64,000 nt of DNA from Streptomyces sp. NBC_01707 (GCF_041438805.1 NZ_CP109190.1:7626001-7690000), one strand, 5' to 3'. Shown: positions 1-7,369, counted from the stretch's first letter. Numbers and translations are program-made. Notes: generated by a model from the letters alone, not told the origin.

Positions 1-1017
1 CGCTTCACCGGCCCGGCGCCGGACCGAGGCGAACAGGGCGGCCGCGCCGACGGCGAGCGCGGCCGCACCGCCGATCGCAAGGTACGGGGTACTGCCGTCG
101 CCACCCGTCTCGGCGAGGCTCTCGCCCGCCGGGGCGGGGCCGGTGGCGCTGTCCGGCTCGGGTGCGTTCGCCTCGGACGGGCCTGCCGACGATCCCGCGG
201 CCGGAGCCGCCTGGGTGACCTTCGCGCCCGTACCGGCATCGTCGTCACCATGACCGCCGTGCTCCACGGAGGACTTGTCGGCGCCCCCGGCGATCTCCTG
301 CTCGGTCGGCGCGGACGCGGTCGGCGCGGGTACCGCGCCCACCGAACCACTCCCGTCGGTAACGCCGTCGCTGCCCCCGAAGACCACATCGGAGCAGGCG
401 TAGAACGCCTCGGGGGAGTCCGAGCGCTGCCAGACGGTGTAGATCAGCTGCCGTCCCGATCGCTTCGGCACGGTGCCGTCGAACACATACGATCCGTTCT
501 CCAGCTTCGGTTCGGCGGCCGTGGCGAACGGCTCCGACTCCAGATCCGACCACTTCAGGGGCTTCGTCGGGTCGTATCCGGCCTTGGTGAGATACAGCTC
601 GAACGAGCCCTTGTGCGGTGCCGTGGCCCGGAAGTGGAAGGTGTGGCTGCCCGCCGCCATCTTGGTCGACGGCCAGTCGGCGCGCGGCAGATCGAGCCCC
701 TTGAACTTGTCGTTGCCCGCGCTGCACAGCTTGCCGTCCGGGATCAACTGCCGGTGATTTCCCGCCGCATTGGCGATGTTCACCCCGTTCCAGTCGTACA
801 GCGCCTGCGTCCCGCCCACCGCGACCGCGGCCACGCACGCCGCCGACTTCGGATTCTCGGGCCCCTCCGCGAAGCACGCGGAGACTCGGCTGACCGGATC
901 CGTCATCGAGCCGTGCGCGGCCGCCGGAATCGCGGAGAGACCGGTCAGCGCGAGCGGCGTCACGCCGAGCGTGACGATTGCGGCGGCCTTGCGGCGAGCG
1001 GTCCTGATCACGGTCAT
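1..1017 (-). CDS. AA10 lytic polysaccharide monooxygenase with LAETG sortase anchor (3' end cut by window)
   Basis: Copper enzyme that cleaves chitin or cellulose oxidatively, here tethered to the cell surface. A signal peptide covers about residues 1-34 and ends in an AxA site directly before His35-Gly, so the mature protein starts with the histidine of the copper brace. The second brace histidine is probably His135 in the motif APHKG. The catalytic domain spans about 35-205 and is followed by a Ala/Ser/Pro-rich linker, then LAETG at 301-305, a hydrophobic helix and a basic RRR tail. That is the layout of a class E sortase substrate. The frame is still open after 339 codons at base 1; the Arg-rich tail suggests that only a few residues are missing. 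The ATG at 1017 is preceded by AAGGAG with a 10-nt gap. Family call is firm from the N-terminal HGSM motif; the substrate is not known. Confidence 0.9.
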   Translation of the reverse strand, partial: MTVIRTARRKAAAIVTLGVTPLALTGLSAIPAAAHGSMTDPVSRVSACFAEGPENPKSAACVAAVAVGGTQALYDWNGVNIANAAGNHRQLIPDGKLCSAGNDKFKGLDLPRADWPSTKMAAGSHTFHFRATAPHKGSFELYLTKAGYDPTKPLKWSDLESEPFATAAEPKLENGSYVFDGTVPKRSGRQLIYTVWQRSDSPEAFYACSDVVFGGSDGVTDGSGSVGAVPAPTASAPTEQEIAGGADKSSVEHGGHGDDDAGTGAKVTQAAPAAGSSAGPSEANAPEPDSATGPAPAGESLAETGGDGSTPYLAIGGAAALAVGAAALFASVRRRAGEA

Positions 1018-1147
1018 GGTGGCGTTTCTCCTTAGGCGGTTCACGTCTGCGTGGAGGAGAAGCTAGCCGCCCGCCGACCCGAAAACTGCTGCTGGAAGGG
1101 GCACTCGGCGATCTTTATGGCGGGCTTAAGGAGCGTCTAAGAGGGGG

Positions 1148-1275
1148 CTCAGGAAAGCCCACCAGTGAGCCCCTGTCACCAGCCTTGATGCCGCATGGGC
1201 CGTCCGTGGTCGTCCGGGGGAGACCGTCTGATGTCGTGCTGGGTGGCTCCCCATTTGGCTCCCCGGGAGTCACCC
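1148..1275. repeat. Dispersed direct repeat, copy 1 (about 128 bp)
   Basis: This segment and 2685-2811 begin with the same 12 bases (CTCAGGAAAGCC) and remain alignable to a shared CACCC end at roughly 80% identity by eye. Both are in the same orientation. They flank the small RGG/GGGY gene and its leader. On the minus strand both copies keep a similar short peptide reading (QHDI..SPDDHG.PM.HQG), so the element may once have been, or overlapped, the end of a coding region. No terminal inverted repeats or transposase were found. Confidence 0.75.
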
Positions 1276-1809
1276 ATGGAAGTACAAAGTGTTCGGGACG
1301 TATCCCGGGTCCGCGCTGATGGAAGCCTTTCGGGCAGCCGCGTCAGAACACGTGGGCGCGCGGTGGCCACGCCACACACCGCCTCCGCCGGCAGACGTGA
1401 CCGGCGGGTTCGCCTGAGCATGGTCGCCGCCCTACCCGGCGAGGGTGAGGTTGTGCAGACCCCCTCGGACAGGCCCGCTCGGTGGGGCAGATTTGCAGAG
1501 AACTCCCGTTAGCCCCTCTCACCTGTGGCTTCTCCGTTGCTGGACGCTCCTGGGGCACACCTGGGGGAAGGTGCCCGGAGAACACCGCTTCAGGAGTTCC
1601 TTCCGGCGGCCCAAGGGCCGGGTATGCGGCTCGCCAGCGTCCTGCGCAGCGTCCGGCATCGACTTTCCTGGTACGGCAGGGTGCACCGGTGTTGCCGTCA
1701 AAGACTGCAGTCAGACCAGCGGTCTCGATGTCCTCCGGCGACAGAGTTCTTCAGGTGGTCACGTCACCTGAATGGCTGACGCGATTCCCGACCATTCCGA
1801 TCACGTGCC

Positions 1810-1873
1810 CGAGGGTCGTGGCACCCCGCTCCGATGCTGCCCGAGGGTCGTGGCATCCCGCTCCGATGCTGCC
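1810..1873. repeat. 32-bp tandem duplication (two units)
   Basis: Two adjacent 32-bp units, 1810-1841 and 1842-1873, differ at one base (CACC against CATC). A third unit begins with CGAG and then diverges. The unit starts CGAGGGTCGTGG. It lies in non-coding DNA and no function is evident. Confidence 0.85.
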
Positions 1874-2304
1874 CGAGCGCGGTCCCATGGCGGGCGGCGG
1901 TCAACGGCACATCCCGTCCGACGACACATGATGTGACGTCAGTCTGTATGTGGCGAAGGGCTACTGAGTTCACGTCAGCATTGATCGCACAGCCTCAAAG
2001 GCAGGTTCCGCAGCCGTGTGGCGGCGCCGCGAACCGGGTCGCTTCTCTGCCGCCCTCGGGAGACATCCACCGAGGTGTCACACACCCACACGAGGGCTGT
2101 CACTGTCTGTGCATGAACGAGCACTCTTAGGCTGATCTAGGTACGTTCGTAGAGGGTTCTGATCGATCGCCCCAGTCCACGCCGGATTGGCCAAGGGGTC
2201 CCACCCCAGCTGCATGAATGTCTTCGGTGCCGTTGGGGCCGATCCCAGGCGACCAATTGGCTGCGAAGTCCTTCCGGCACATCCAGTCACACAGGAGGTA
2301 CGTC

Positions 2305-2532
2305 ATGAGCGCTTTCTCGATCTTCAACGGCCGCGGTGGCCGAGGTGGTGGCCGAGGTGGCCGAGGTGGTGGCCGTGGCGGCTACGGCGGCCGTGGTGGC
2401 CGTGGCGGTTACGGCGGCCGTGGTGGCCGTGGTGGCCGTGGCGGCCGTGGCGGCTATGGCGGCGGCTACGGCGGCGGCTACGGCGGCGGCTACGGCGGCG
2501 GCTATGGCGGCGGCTACGGCGGCGGCTACTAA
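2305..2532 (+). CDS. Small RGG / GGGY-repeat low-complexity protein (75 aa)
   Basis: I do not recognise a named family. The protein has a short N-terminal head (MSAFSIFN), then about 35 residues of RGG, RGGG and YGGRGG repeats, then a C-terminal run of five to six YGGG units ending GGGY. There is no signal peptide, cysteine or membrane segment. RGG boxes together with Gly/Tyr repeats are known from eukaryotic RNA-binding and condensate-forming proteins, but no RRM or cold-shock domain accompanies them here. The start is well supported: AGGAGG at 2293-2298 with a 6-nt gap to ATG. A longer in-frame start at 2218 lacks such a site. A perfect 12-bp hairpin follows the stop. The coding DNA is itself a 12-bp-type repeat, so copy number could change by slippage. 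Alternatives include a structural Gly-rich protein or a modified-peptide precursor; no modification enzyme is adjacent. Confidence 0.7.
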   Translation: MSAFSIFNGRGGRGGGRGGRGGGRGGYGGRGGRGGYGGRGGRGGRGGRGGYGGGYGGGYGGGYGGGYGGGYGGGY

Positions 2533-2562
2533 GCATCACCGCCTCACCCGAGGATCGTCATC

Positions 2563-2596
2563 GGGGGGCGACGGCGCGTCCCGTCCGTCGCCCCCC
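2563..2596 (+). terminator. Hairpin terminator of the RGG/GGGY gene
   Basis: A perfect 12-bp stem, GGGGGGCGACGG (2563-2574) with CCGTCGCCCCCC (2585-2596), surrounds a 10-nt loop and starts 30 bases after the stop codon. There is no long T run, which is usual for Streptomyces terminators. Confidence 0.8.
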
Positions 2597-2943
2597 TTCC
2601 GCCGCATGCCCCCACCCGGCTCCCCCTCCCCGAGAAGGTGACCCCGCCTGGCGGACGCGACACACGCCGACTCGGCTCACATCACTCAGGAAAGCCGGCC
2701 GGTGGGCCCCCGTGAGCAGCCTTGATGCGCCATGGGCTGTCCGTGGTCGTCGGGGGAAGCCCGTCCGATGTCGTGCTGGCCGGCTCCCGATCCGGCTCCC
2801 AGGAGCCACCCGGCGGACCGGACGCCTCCGGGGGCCGTACGCCGACCAGGGTGTCGAGCGTCGGGGGTACTGCCGCTCCTCATGACGCCGCCGTGACGGA
2901 CATCGCCTGCCGTTGCCTCACGGCGCTTGTCCGTTGCGGTTGT
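2597..2943. other. Intergenic stretch containing repeat copy 2
   Basis: Apart from the repeat at 2685-2811, nothing recognisable was found between the terminator at 2596 and the end of the deacetylase gene at 2944. The open frames on both strands look like chance frames in GC-rich DNA. Confidence 0.5.
2685..2811. repeat. Dispersed direct repeat, copy 2 (about 127 bp)
   Basis: Second copy of the element at 1148-1275, same orientation and same left boundary (CTCAGGAAAGCC). The most conserved core contains GTCCGTGGTCGTC and GATGTCGTGCTGG. The two copies bracket about 1.4 kb that includes the RGG/GGGY gene. Confidence 0.75.
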
Positions 2944-3723
2944 TCAGGGCCGGTAGACCATCCCCGGCTGGGGCTCGGCAGGGGCGAGCAGCTGCGACAC
3001 CGTGACGATGGTGTAGCCGCGCTGCTTGAGCGCCTTGATGATTCCCGGGACGGCGGGCACGGTCCCTTTGTGCAGGTCGTGCAGCAGGATGATGCCGTCG
3101 CGGTGGGTCTGGTCGAGCACCCGCTTGGTGATCAGGGCCGAGTCGGTCGTCTCGTAGTCCTTGGCCGTGACACTCCACAGCACCTGCGCCAGGCCCAAGT
3201 CCTGGCAGATCTTGGCCACCTCGCGGTTGGTGCGGCCCTCCGGCGGGCGCATCAGGATGGGCCTGGTACCGGTGACCTTCTCGATGGCGTCCTGTGTTCC
3301 GGTCAGCTCCTGACGGGCGTCGGCCACGTCGATGTCCGTCAAGTCCTTATGAGTCCAGGTGTGATTGCCGATTTCGTGCCCCTCGGCCGAGATGCGACGC
3401 AGGATGTCGGGGTACTTCGCGATGTGGCCCTTGCCCTGCACGAAGAACGTCGCGTGCAAATCCTCCTGCTTCAGGATGTCCAGCAGCCCGGGGGTCGTCA
3501 GGCTGGGGCCGCCGTCGAAGGTGAGGGCCACACACTTCGCCTTGCGGCAGTCGACGTTCCCGGCCACCGTTCCCGATGCCTTGTCTCGGGCGGCGCGCGG
3601 TGAGGTGTGATCGTAGGTCGTGACCGTCAGGCCCAGAATCAGCGCCACGGCCAGGACGGCGGCCACGGCTGTTGCGACGGCGATGAGTATTCGAGACCGT
3701 CGTATGCGTGCTTTGAGGGGCAT
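2944..3723 (-). CDS. Membrane-anchored or secreted polysaccharide deacetylase (CE4 / NodB)
   Basis: Predicted to remove N- or O-acetyl groups from peptidoglycan or another surface glycan outside the membrane. Residues 1-35 form a basic N-terminus plus one hydrophobic segment, either signal anchor or signal peptide. The NodB domain covers about 60-245. Motif 1 reads TFDGGP: Asp70 (catalytic base position) is present, but the next residue, usually the metal-binding Asp, is Gly71. Motif 2, HTWTH, gives His121 and His125. Motif 3 is RPPEG in place of RPPYG, and motif 5 is LLHD. The start at 3723 is chosen because GGAAGGG precedes it and the hydrophobic segment follows; the open frame extends farther upstream without support. 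It lies 228 bp downstream of the acyltransferase gene on the same strand. The Gly71 change may lower or redirect activity. Confidence 0.85.
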   Translation of the reverse strand: MPLKARIRRSRILIAVATAVAAVLAVALILGLTVTTYDHTSPRAARDKASGTVAGNVDCRKAKCVALTFDGGPSLTTPGLLDILKQEDLHATFFVQGKGHIAKYPDILRRISAEGHEIGNHTWTHKDLTDIDVADARQELTGTQDAIEKVTGTRPILMRPPEGRTNREVAKICQDLGLAQVLWSVTAKDYETTDSALITKRVLDQTHRDGIILLHDLHKGTVPAVPGIIKALKQRGYTIVTVSQLLAPAEPQPGMVYRP

Positions 3724-3912
3724 GAGAGACCCTTCCCTGAATCGGATTGCTGCTGGAATCGGTTGTCGATGACTTTCACGGCACTCGGGTGTTTCTCTCG
3801 GTCCGTGTGTTCCACGGTTGCCGTGAAGCGAGAGATGCTCCTGAAGTGCGCAGAAGCGACGGTGTGGGCATGCGAACGAAAAGGAACCTTGCAGGACTGA
3901 TAAAACCTGCTG

Positions 3913-3930
3913 AGCGATAGGCGGATCGCT
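3913..3930 (-). terminator. Possible weak terminator after the acyltransferase gene
   Basis: A 6-bp inverted repeat, AGCGAT and ATCGCT, spaced by 6 nt lies just beyond the acyltransferase stop. Read on the minus strand it is followed within about 8 nt by GGTTTTAT. The stem is short, so this is tentative. Confidence 0.35.
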
Positions 3931-3951
3931 TATGAGTGGTTTCACATCGCG

Positions 3952-5148
3952 CTATCGCGTGCGGGTGAAAGCGGGCTCCGCGGCGAGGTCCTGCAGATGC
4001 AGGTCGATTGTCAGGCGATGTCGCAGGAGGCGTCCGAGCCGATGCTCCACCTTTTTGAAGATGAGCGCGGCCAGACCCAGCATGCAGATGACGGACAACG
4101 CCATCGAAGGCAACGGCCCCAGCCCCGGTACCGCCTTGATCAAGCCCTTGGCCAAGGGAATTCCGATGCTTTGGTGGACGAGGTAGAAGGGGTACGTGAG
4201 CCCTCCGGCGGTGACCAGCCAACGCCATTGCAGTCCCGCCAACGGTCCGACACCGGCCAGTGCCAGCAGCCCGAGACAGAGTGTGAGTACGGTCGCGCAC
4301 ACGGCCCAGGAGGGGCGGCCCTCAACGCTGGACGTGGTGACATGGTCGGCCACCCGGAATTCGAGCACGGTGAGTTCGTAGCACCAGGCGAAACCCAGGA
4401 GAAGCCACAACAGGAGGTTCTGTCCGAACCTGCGCATGAGGTAGAGAACGATTCCGGCGACGAAGAGGCCGGTATATCGGCTCAGTACGAATTCGTTGAG
4501 CAGTGGCGAGTGAACTTCGAGGGAGATGACACCGGCCAGGAGCCAGGCTCCGCAGAAGGCCACCATTCGTCGATAGGAAAGCCCGGAGATGAGCAGCACG
4601 GCCATCAGCAGGTAGAAGCGGGCCTCCACCCAGAGTGTCCAGCTGACCCCGCTGATCAGATCGAGCCCCAGGGGTCCGGGGGCCATCGTCAGGTTTCCCA
4701 GGACAGTACGAGGGTCGATGCGTGTGGCAGCAGGCAACTGGCCCAGCCGTGCGGCCAGGACGAGCGCGACGACCAGGAGAACCGTGCACCAGTAGGCCGG
4801 GAACAGCCGTGAGATGCGGGAGACGGAGAACTGCGCGGGAGTCCTTCCCCAACAGCTCATGCAGATGACGAATCCGCTGATGATGAAGAAGAACTCGACG
4901 CCGAGCCAGCCGTAGCGGCTGCTTTCATGCAGGAACGGGGCGAATTCGCTGAGCTCGGTCTTTCCCCAGAAGTGCGGGGTGGGTGTCCCCAGGTAGTGAT
5001 ACGCGGCCACCATCACTGCTGCTACCAGGCGGAGCCCGTCTATCGCGGCCAGGCGCGTCTGCGCTCTGTGTGGTCGATTCGCGTCGATGGACCCACTCGG
5101 CCGACTGTGGTCCCGGCTCCGCAGTCCTGTTCCAAGGCCCGGATTCAT
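3952..5148 (-). CDS. Acyltransferase-3 family integral membrane protein (OafA/YrhL type)
   Basis: Multi-pass membrane enzyme that probably O-acylates a surface or exported glycan. It has about ten hydrophobic segments. Family hallmarks are IDGLR followed by a histidine in the first membrane helix (AAYH), GVEFFFIISGF, and SWTLWVEARFYL. The length of 398 residues fits the family. The first 25-30 residues are polar and have poorer codon bias (ATA, AGA, CGA), and the ATG overlaps the stop of the ABC-ATPase remnant as ATGA. I infer that this N-terminus is left over from a former permease gene (compare MNPGLGTGLRSRD with the start of FtsX-type permeases) fused to the acyltransferase when the old operon collapsed. 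No better in-frame start lies between 5148 and the first helix. Confidence 0.82.
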   Translation of the reverse strand: MNPGLGTGLRSRDHSRPSGSIDANRPHRAQTRLAAIDGLRLVAAVMVAAYHYLGTPTPHFWGKTELSEFAPFLHESSRYGWLGVEFFFIISGFVICMSCWGRTPAQFSVSRISRLFPAYWCTVLLVVALVLAARLGQLPAATRIDPRTVLGNLTMAPGPLGLDLISGVSWTLWVEARFYLLMAVLLISGLSYRRMVAFCGAWLLAGVISLEVHSPLLNEFVLSRYTGLFVAGIVLYLMRRFGQNLLLWLLLGFAWCYELTVLEFRVADHVTTSSVEGRPSWAVCATVLTLCLGLLALAGVGPLAGLQWRWLVTAGGLTYPFYLVHQSIGIPLAKGLIKAVPGLGPLPSMALSVICMLGLAALIFKKVEHRLGRLLRHRLTIDLHLQDLAAEPAFTRTR

Positions 5149-5348
5149 GCTGTGTGCCCCCGGTCCCGGGGTCGGCCGTCGCGTACGGCGGTCTCGCGGT
5201 CGGAGTGGGCGGCCATGCGTGCCTCGTGAGTGCCCGGCGCCACCTCGCCGAGGTGGAGGGAGACGTCGGTGCCGTCCAGGGCGAGGATCGAGCTGTGGGC
5301 CCCGCGCAGGTTCTCGGCGCCGAGCCGGGAGCCGGTGGGAGGGGTCAT
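5145..5348 (-). pseudogene. Internally deleted ABC transporter ATP-binding protein (MacB/LolD type)
   Basis: Sixty-seven codons remain. The N-terminal part (GAENLRGAHSSILALDGTDVS) resembles the first strand and A-loop region of an exporter ATPase, and the C-terminal part (THEARMAAHSDRETAVRDGR) resembles the end of the same protein just after the H-loop. Walker A, the signature motif and Walker B are all missing, consistent with one large in-frame deletion. An ATG at 5348 follows GAGGAGG with an 8-nt gap, and the stop overlaps the next ATG. Third-position GC bias is still strong, so decay is recent or the frame is still translated. It cannot bind ATP. Confidence 0.7.
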
Positions 5349-5681
5349 CCGGGCCACCTCCTCGCGGAGCCGGTCGAGGCGGGCCTCGGTGAGTTCCAGC
5401 CGGCGCAGGCCGACCTCCTGGTGGAACAGGGGGCGGTCGCAGCTGAGCCGGCCGGCCGGCTCAACTGCGCGACTGCGCCCGGTGCGCGCGTGCCTGCTGC
5501 GCGGACGCTCCGCGCGCCGGGTATCGACGAGGCCGAGGTCGTGTTTCGGCAGGCGGGACGGTGTCGAACCGGCCTGGTCGGAGCGTAGGGGCCGACCGTG
5601 GCCCAACTTCTCGTCGAAGGTCCGCTTCAGGTCGCAACCATGGCGCTGACCGGACTCCAGGAGGGTGTGACCTATGGACAT
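5346..5681 (-). pseudogene. Degraded PadR-family regulator
   Basis: The N-terminus MSIGHTLLESGQRHGCDLKR is close to the typical Streptomyces PadR start (MSIGHTLLGLLESGPRHGYDLKR) with a short deletion. KRTFDEKLGHGRPL and a degraded recognition-helix region follow. The middle is scrambled or deleted, and a PadR-like C-terminal helix (DRPLFHQEVGLRRLELTEARL) reappears in frame. In intact operons of this kind PadR is followed by an ABC ATPase with overlapping codons, exactly the order of the remnants here. The wing and dimer domains look unusable. Confidence 0.75.
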
Positions 5682-5689
5682 GCGCAGGA

Positions 5690-5736
5690 CTATACATGGC
5701 GTGTATACGTGCCATGTATACATGCCATGTATATGG
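5690..5736. promoter_or_regulatory. Cluster of palindromic operators (PadR-type) upstream of the PadR remnant
   Basis: The segment contains TATACATGGC and GCCATGTATA as inverted arms around GTGTATACGT, then the perfect 12-bp palindrome CATGTATACATG, then a further GCCATGTATAT half. It is much more AT-rich than its surroundings. ATGT-n-ACAT palindromes next to PadR genes are the known style of PadR autoregulatory sites. Here the regulator is a pseudogene, so the sites may be orphaned or used by a paralogue elsewhere in the genome. Confidence 0.7.
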
Positions 5737-5890
5737 GATGGCGGGCGCCTTCACCCGGCGCCGTGCGCCCCGTCCCGCCCTCCACGGGTGCGCCGGAGCG
5801 GCGTGCGGACAGCGCCTGCGACGCCGTTCACCATCGCGAGCGGTCGGTCTGCTGATCGACTGCGTCAGTGGCGGCTGGGACGATCGGCGC

Positions 5891-7369
5891 ATGACGACGA
5901 TCGACTGGGACTCCGCCGCCGACTCCTTCGACGAGGAGCCCGACCACGGGCTGCTCGATCCGGTGGTCCGGCACGCCTGGGCGCAGCGGCTGGAGAGCTG
6001 GCTGCCCGGTGAGCGCTCGGATGTGCTCGACCTGGGATGCGGCACCGGAAGTCTCGCCCTGCTCGTCACCGGGCAGGGCCACCGCGTCACCGCCGTCGAC
6101 CGGTCGCCGCGGATGGTCGAGCAGGCGCGGTCCAAGCTCGCCGGGACGGGCTCCGAGGTGCTGGTCGGGGATGCGGCCCGACCGCCGGTCGGGAAGCAGC
6201 AGTTCGACGTGATCATGGTCCGCCATGTGGTGTGGCTGCTGCCCGACCCCGCGGCGGCGCTGCGCCACTGGTTCGGACTGCTCCGGCCCGGCGGGCGGCT
6301 GCTGATGATCGAAGGGGTGTGGGGCGGGGTGGGTCTCTCCGCCGCGCAGCTGACCGGGCTCCTCGCCCCGCTCACCGAGCGCATCCACCACGAGCGGCTC
6401 TCCGACGACCCGGACCTGTGGGGCAAGCATGTCGACGACGACCGCTACGCCCTGCTGGCCCGCGTCGAGCCGCCGCACCGGCACAGCGAGATCGTCGATG
6501 TGCATCTGATTCTCCGTCGCGGCCCCGATGTCCTGCTCGCCCGCCGCGCCGGTACGGGATACGCGGACGGGCTGTTCAACGGCCCGTCCGGACATGTGGA
6601 GGACGGCGAGGACGTCCGCGAGGCGATGATCCGCGAAGCCGCCGAGGAGATCGGTGTCGAACTGGACCCGGACGAGCTGCGGGTCGCCCTGGTCATGCAG
6701 CACCGCGGTCCCGGCGGCGCTCCCCGGACCGGCTGGTTCTTCGAGGCGGAGTACGACCCCGCCCGCCCGCCGTACAACCGTGAACCGGAGAAGTGCTCGG
6801 AACTCGCCTGGTTCCCGCTGGACTCCCTTCCCGACGACATCGTCGCGTACTGCCGTGCGGCACTGGACGGATACCGGGCGGGGGAGCGCTTCCTGATCCA
6901 CTGGCACGAGGACGGCGACACCGTGGCCTACCAGCCGCACGGCGTCCGCCGCGCGGTCCCGCTGCCGCCGGGCGGGGCCGGCACCGGCGGGGTGCATCAC
7001 ATCGAGCTCTGGGTGCCCGACCTGGCGGCGGCCGAGGCGGGATGGGGCTGGCTGCTCGGCGAGCTGGGCCATGTGCCGTACCAGAGCTGGGAGCGCGGCC
7101 GCAGTTGGCGGCGCGGCGACAGCTATCTGGTGATCGAGCAGTCGGCCGATCTGACCGCGGGGCCGCACGACCGGCTCCGCCCGGGTCTGAACCACCTGGC
7201 GTTCCATGTCCGGGACCGGGCCACGCTGGACGCACTGGTGGGGCGGGCCCCGGACCACGGCTGGCGCCTGCTGTTCCCCGACCGCCACCCGTACGCGGGA
7301 GGCGAAGGGCACTGCGCCGCGTATCTGGAGGACGCGGCGGGATTCGAGGTGGAGCTGGTGGTGCGTTAG
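5891..7369 (+). CDS. Three-domain fusion: SAM methyltransferase - NUDIX hydrolase - VOC/glyoxalase
   Basis: A 492-residue cytoplasmic protein. Residues 1-190 are a class I methyltransferase: LDLGCGTGSLAL binds SAM, AVDRS is the acidic loop and LRPGGRLLM follows. Residues about 197-350 are a NUDIX domain with a perfect box, G234-x5-E-x7-REAAEEIGV. Residues about 365-490 are a VOC-fold domain (VHHIELWVPDL at the start, FEVELVV at the end). The NUDIX part resembles stand-alone Streptomyces NUDIX proteins with NREPEKC. Nucleotide repair, housecleaning and small-molecule methylation are all possible; no substrate can be deduced. The ATG at 5891 was chosen because the methyltransferase domain begins there; the frame is open far upstream through the operator region. 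Its stop overlaps the stop of the convergent DUF402 gene. Confidence 0.85.
   Translation: MTTIDWDSAADSFDEEPDHGLLDPVVRHAWAQRLESWLPGERSDVLDLGCGTGSLALLVTGQGHRVTAVDRSPRMVEQARSKLAGTGSEVLVGDAARPPVGKQQFDVIMVRHVVWLLPDPAAALRHWFGLLRPGGRLLMIEGVWGGVGLSAAQLTGLLAPLTERIHHERLSDDPDLWGKHVDDDRYALLARVEPPHRHSEIVDVHLILRRGPDVLLARRAGTGYADGLFNGPSGHVEDGEDVREAMIREAAEEIGVELDPDELRVALVMQHRGPGGAPRTGWFFEAEYDPARPPYNREPEKCSELAWFPLDSLPDDIVAYCRAALDGYRAGERFLIHWHEDGDTVAYQPHGVRRAVPLPPGGAGTGGVHHIELWVPDLAAAEAGWGWLLGELGHVPYQSWERGRSWRRGDSYLVIEQSADLTAGPHDRLRPGLNHLAFHVRDRATLDALVGRAPDHGWRLLFPDRHPYAGGEGHCAAYLEDAAGFEVELVVR

Larger units (their letters stand above)
1018..2304. other. Gene-poor stretch without a supported CDS
   Basis: No open frame here has both a convincing ribosome-binding site and Streptomyces third-position bias that matches a protein family I recognise. 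The stretch holds one copy of a 128-bp repeat (1148-1275), a 32-bp tandem duplication (1810-1873) and the leader of the small Gly/Arg-rich gene. Several short frames on both strands are open only because of the high GC. It may be decayed mobile or accessory DNA, but I see no recognisable transposase motif. Confidence 0.5.

Noticed and set aside
1176..1512. Short frames over repeat copy 1 considered as a transposase end
   Set aside because: No DDE or HUH motif, no inverted repeats and no ribosome site; only the nucleotide repeat is supported.
2330..2530. CRISPR-like array impression from regular repeats
   Set aside because: The repeat is a coding triplet pattern without spacers of unique sequence.
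2336..2641. Ala/Val-rich plus frame and His/Arg-rich minus frame over the RGG gene
   Set aside because: Both are by-products of the same 12-bp DNA repeat; only the Gly-rich frame has AGGAGG and a fitting stop before the terminator.
4983..5588. Plus-strand frames across the PadR/ABC remnant
   Set aside because: The minus strand matches PadR and ABC ATPase ends in the expected operon order; the plus frames have no likeness to any family.
5561..5890. N-terminal extension of the triple fusion gene through the operator cluster
   Set aside because: The extension translates the palindromes and the PadR remnant in the wrong strand; the methyltransferase domain begins at 5891.
5828..7312. A 494-codon minus-strand frame opposite the triple fusion
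   Set aside because: No motif, and the plus strand carries perfect SAM and NUDIX motifs.
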